In this document: positions 63,724-64,000 of the stretch, piece by piece
Position numbering within the stretch: the stretch's first letter is position 1
How the letters are laid out: each line of letters starts with the position of its first letter
From: Epithemia pelagica
Taxonomy: Eukaryota > Bacillariophyta > Bacillariophyceae > Surirellales > Surirellaceae
NCBI GenBank assembly: GCA_946965045.2
Contig: OX337229.1
Coordinates: 5,270,001 to 5,334,000, forward strand
Direction: 5' to 3'
DNA length: 64,000 nt
The notes under the pieces: model-generated
The model's input: the letters and a program-made list of their open reading frames with translations, nothing else
Database searches by the model: none
What the model was told of the DNA's origin: nothing
Translations under genes and position numbers: made by a program

Positions 63724-64000
63724 CAACCAAACCCGGGATGGTTCCCCGGGCTGCACGACATGATCAAGCAGCTCGTTTACACAGTATTAGTGACGATCCT
63801 TTTATCAAGTTACACTATGCTGTGCTACGGGCTATGGTGTCCTAGGTGCTACCACCTGGAGTCAGTCCTAAACTACGTCCAAAGGCTATGCGACTCCATA
63901 GCGACCTCTCTCGCGACCAAAATCAAAGTGAAGAAGAAACGAAGAATCGACCATGGCCGGAGACGACGGAGAACTAACTATACAGGACTCCTCCGGGCAT
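63724..64000 (+). CDS. in-frame downstream ORF of the second retroelement (cut by window end)
   Basis: After the gag TGA the same frame has 92 codons without a stop to the end of the window. An ATG at 63760 could start a separate protein. The segment has a hydrophobic stretch (LVYTVLVTILLSSYTMLCYGL) and then a very basic run (KIKVKKKRRIDHGRRRR). No pol motif is visible yet. It is either the beginning of pol or a membrane-linked extra protein. Confidence 0.5.

Noticed and set aside
1-64000. Reassignment of TGA to a sense codon
   Set aside because: Normal genes such as elongase 2 and HMG gene 3 end in TGA, and frames after most TGA stops close quickly. The in-frame cases are better explained by readthrough, decay or errors.

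Overview
The window looks like nuclear DNA of a diatom, most likely a raphid pennate; I cannot fix the genus. The evidence is: short GT-AG introns (77 to 336 nt), two genes with the heterokont DUF6824-type domain, a Ty1/copia element with the diatom style of Gag and protease, a delta-6-elongase-like ELO pair, a CHASE hybrid histidine kinase, and HMG-box proteins with long low-complexity tails. There is no operon logic and no convincing tRNA, rRNA or CRISPR array. Genes are separated by 0.3 to 2.5 kb of repeat-rich spacer.

Layout. 1-0.5 kb: broken end of a hypothetical gene. 0.9-7.2 kb: one almost intact copia retrotransposon on the minus strand, with 114-bp LTRs, PBS, PPT, gag, and pol in the same frame behind a UGA. 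8-9.6 kb: HMG-box gene 1. 9.8-11.4 kb: type II membrane glycosyltransferase-like gene. 12.2-15.6 kb: CHASE-histidine kinase-receiver hybrid. 15.6-18.1 kb: spacer with a striking 7-nt periodic tract. 18.1-19.9 kb: TPR protein. 20-22 kb: spacer with more 7-nt duplications. 22.2-29.7 kb: two DUF6824-type genes. 31.8-34.2 kb: RCC1-BTB protein. 34.4-36.4 and 41.3-43.2 kb: HMG-box genes 2 and 3, with a 5'-truncated LINE (17-bp target duplication, oligo-T tail) between them. 44-46.7 kb: GH125 exo-mannosidase-like gene. 47.0-47.6 kb: small frameshifted gene. 48.6-51.3 kb: DEAD-box-type helicase. 51.5-53.3 kb: segment bounded by inverted repeats, holding remnants of a membrane-protein gene. 53.4-55.6 kb: membrane-anchored aldehyde dehydrogenase-like gene. 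56.5-59.5 kb: two tandem ELO fatty-acid elongases. 60-61.3 kb: RNase H2 catalytic subunit. 62.5 kb to the end: gag and the start of the next ORF of a second retroelement, cut by the window edge.

Three themes stand out. First, small local families: three HMG-box genes, two DUF6824 genes and two elongases. Second, a UGA followed by C separates gag from in-frame downstream coding sequence in both LTR-type elements, which fits programmed stop-codon readthrough. In-frame UGA also interrupts coding sequence in the first fragment, in HMG gene 1 and in the LINE. UGA still ends ordinary genes such as the second elongase, so this is not a changed genetic code. Third, the spacers contain cascades of 7-nt tandem duplications that drift from one heptamer to the next while keeping the same period.

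Start codons were set to the first ATG with a sensible context. Exon joins were inferred by eye from GT-AG borders and frame continuity; no alignment or search was run.
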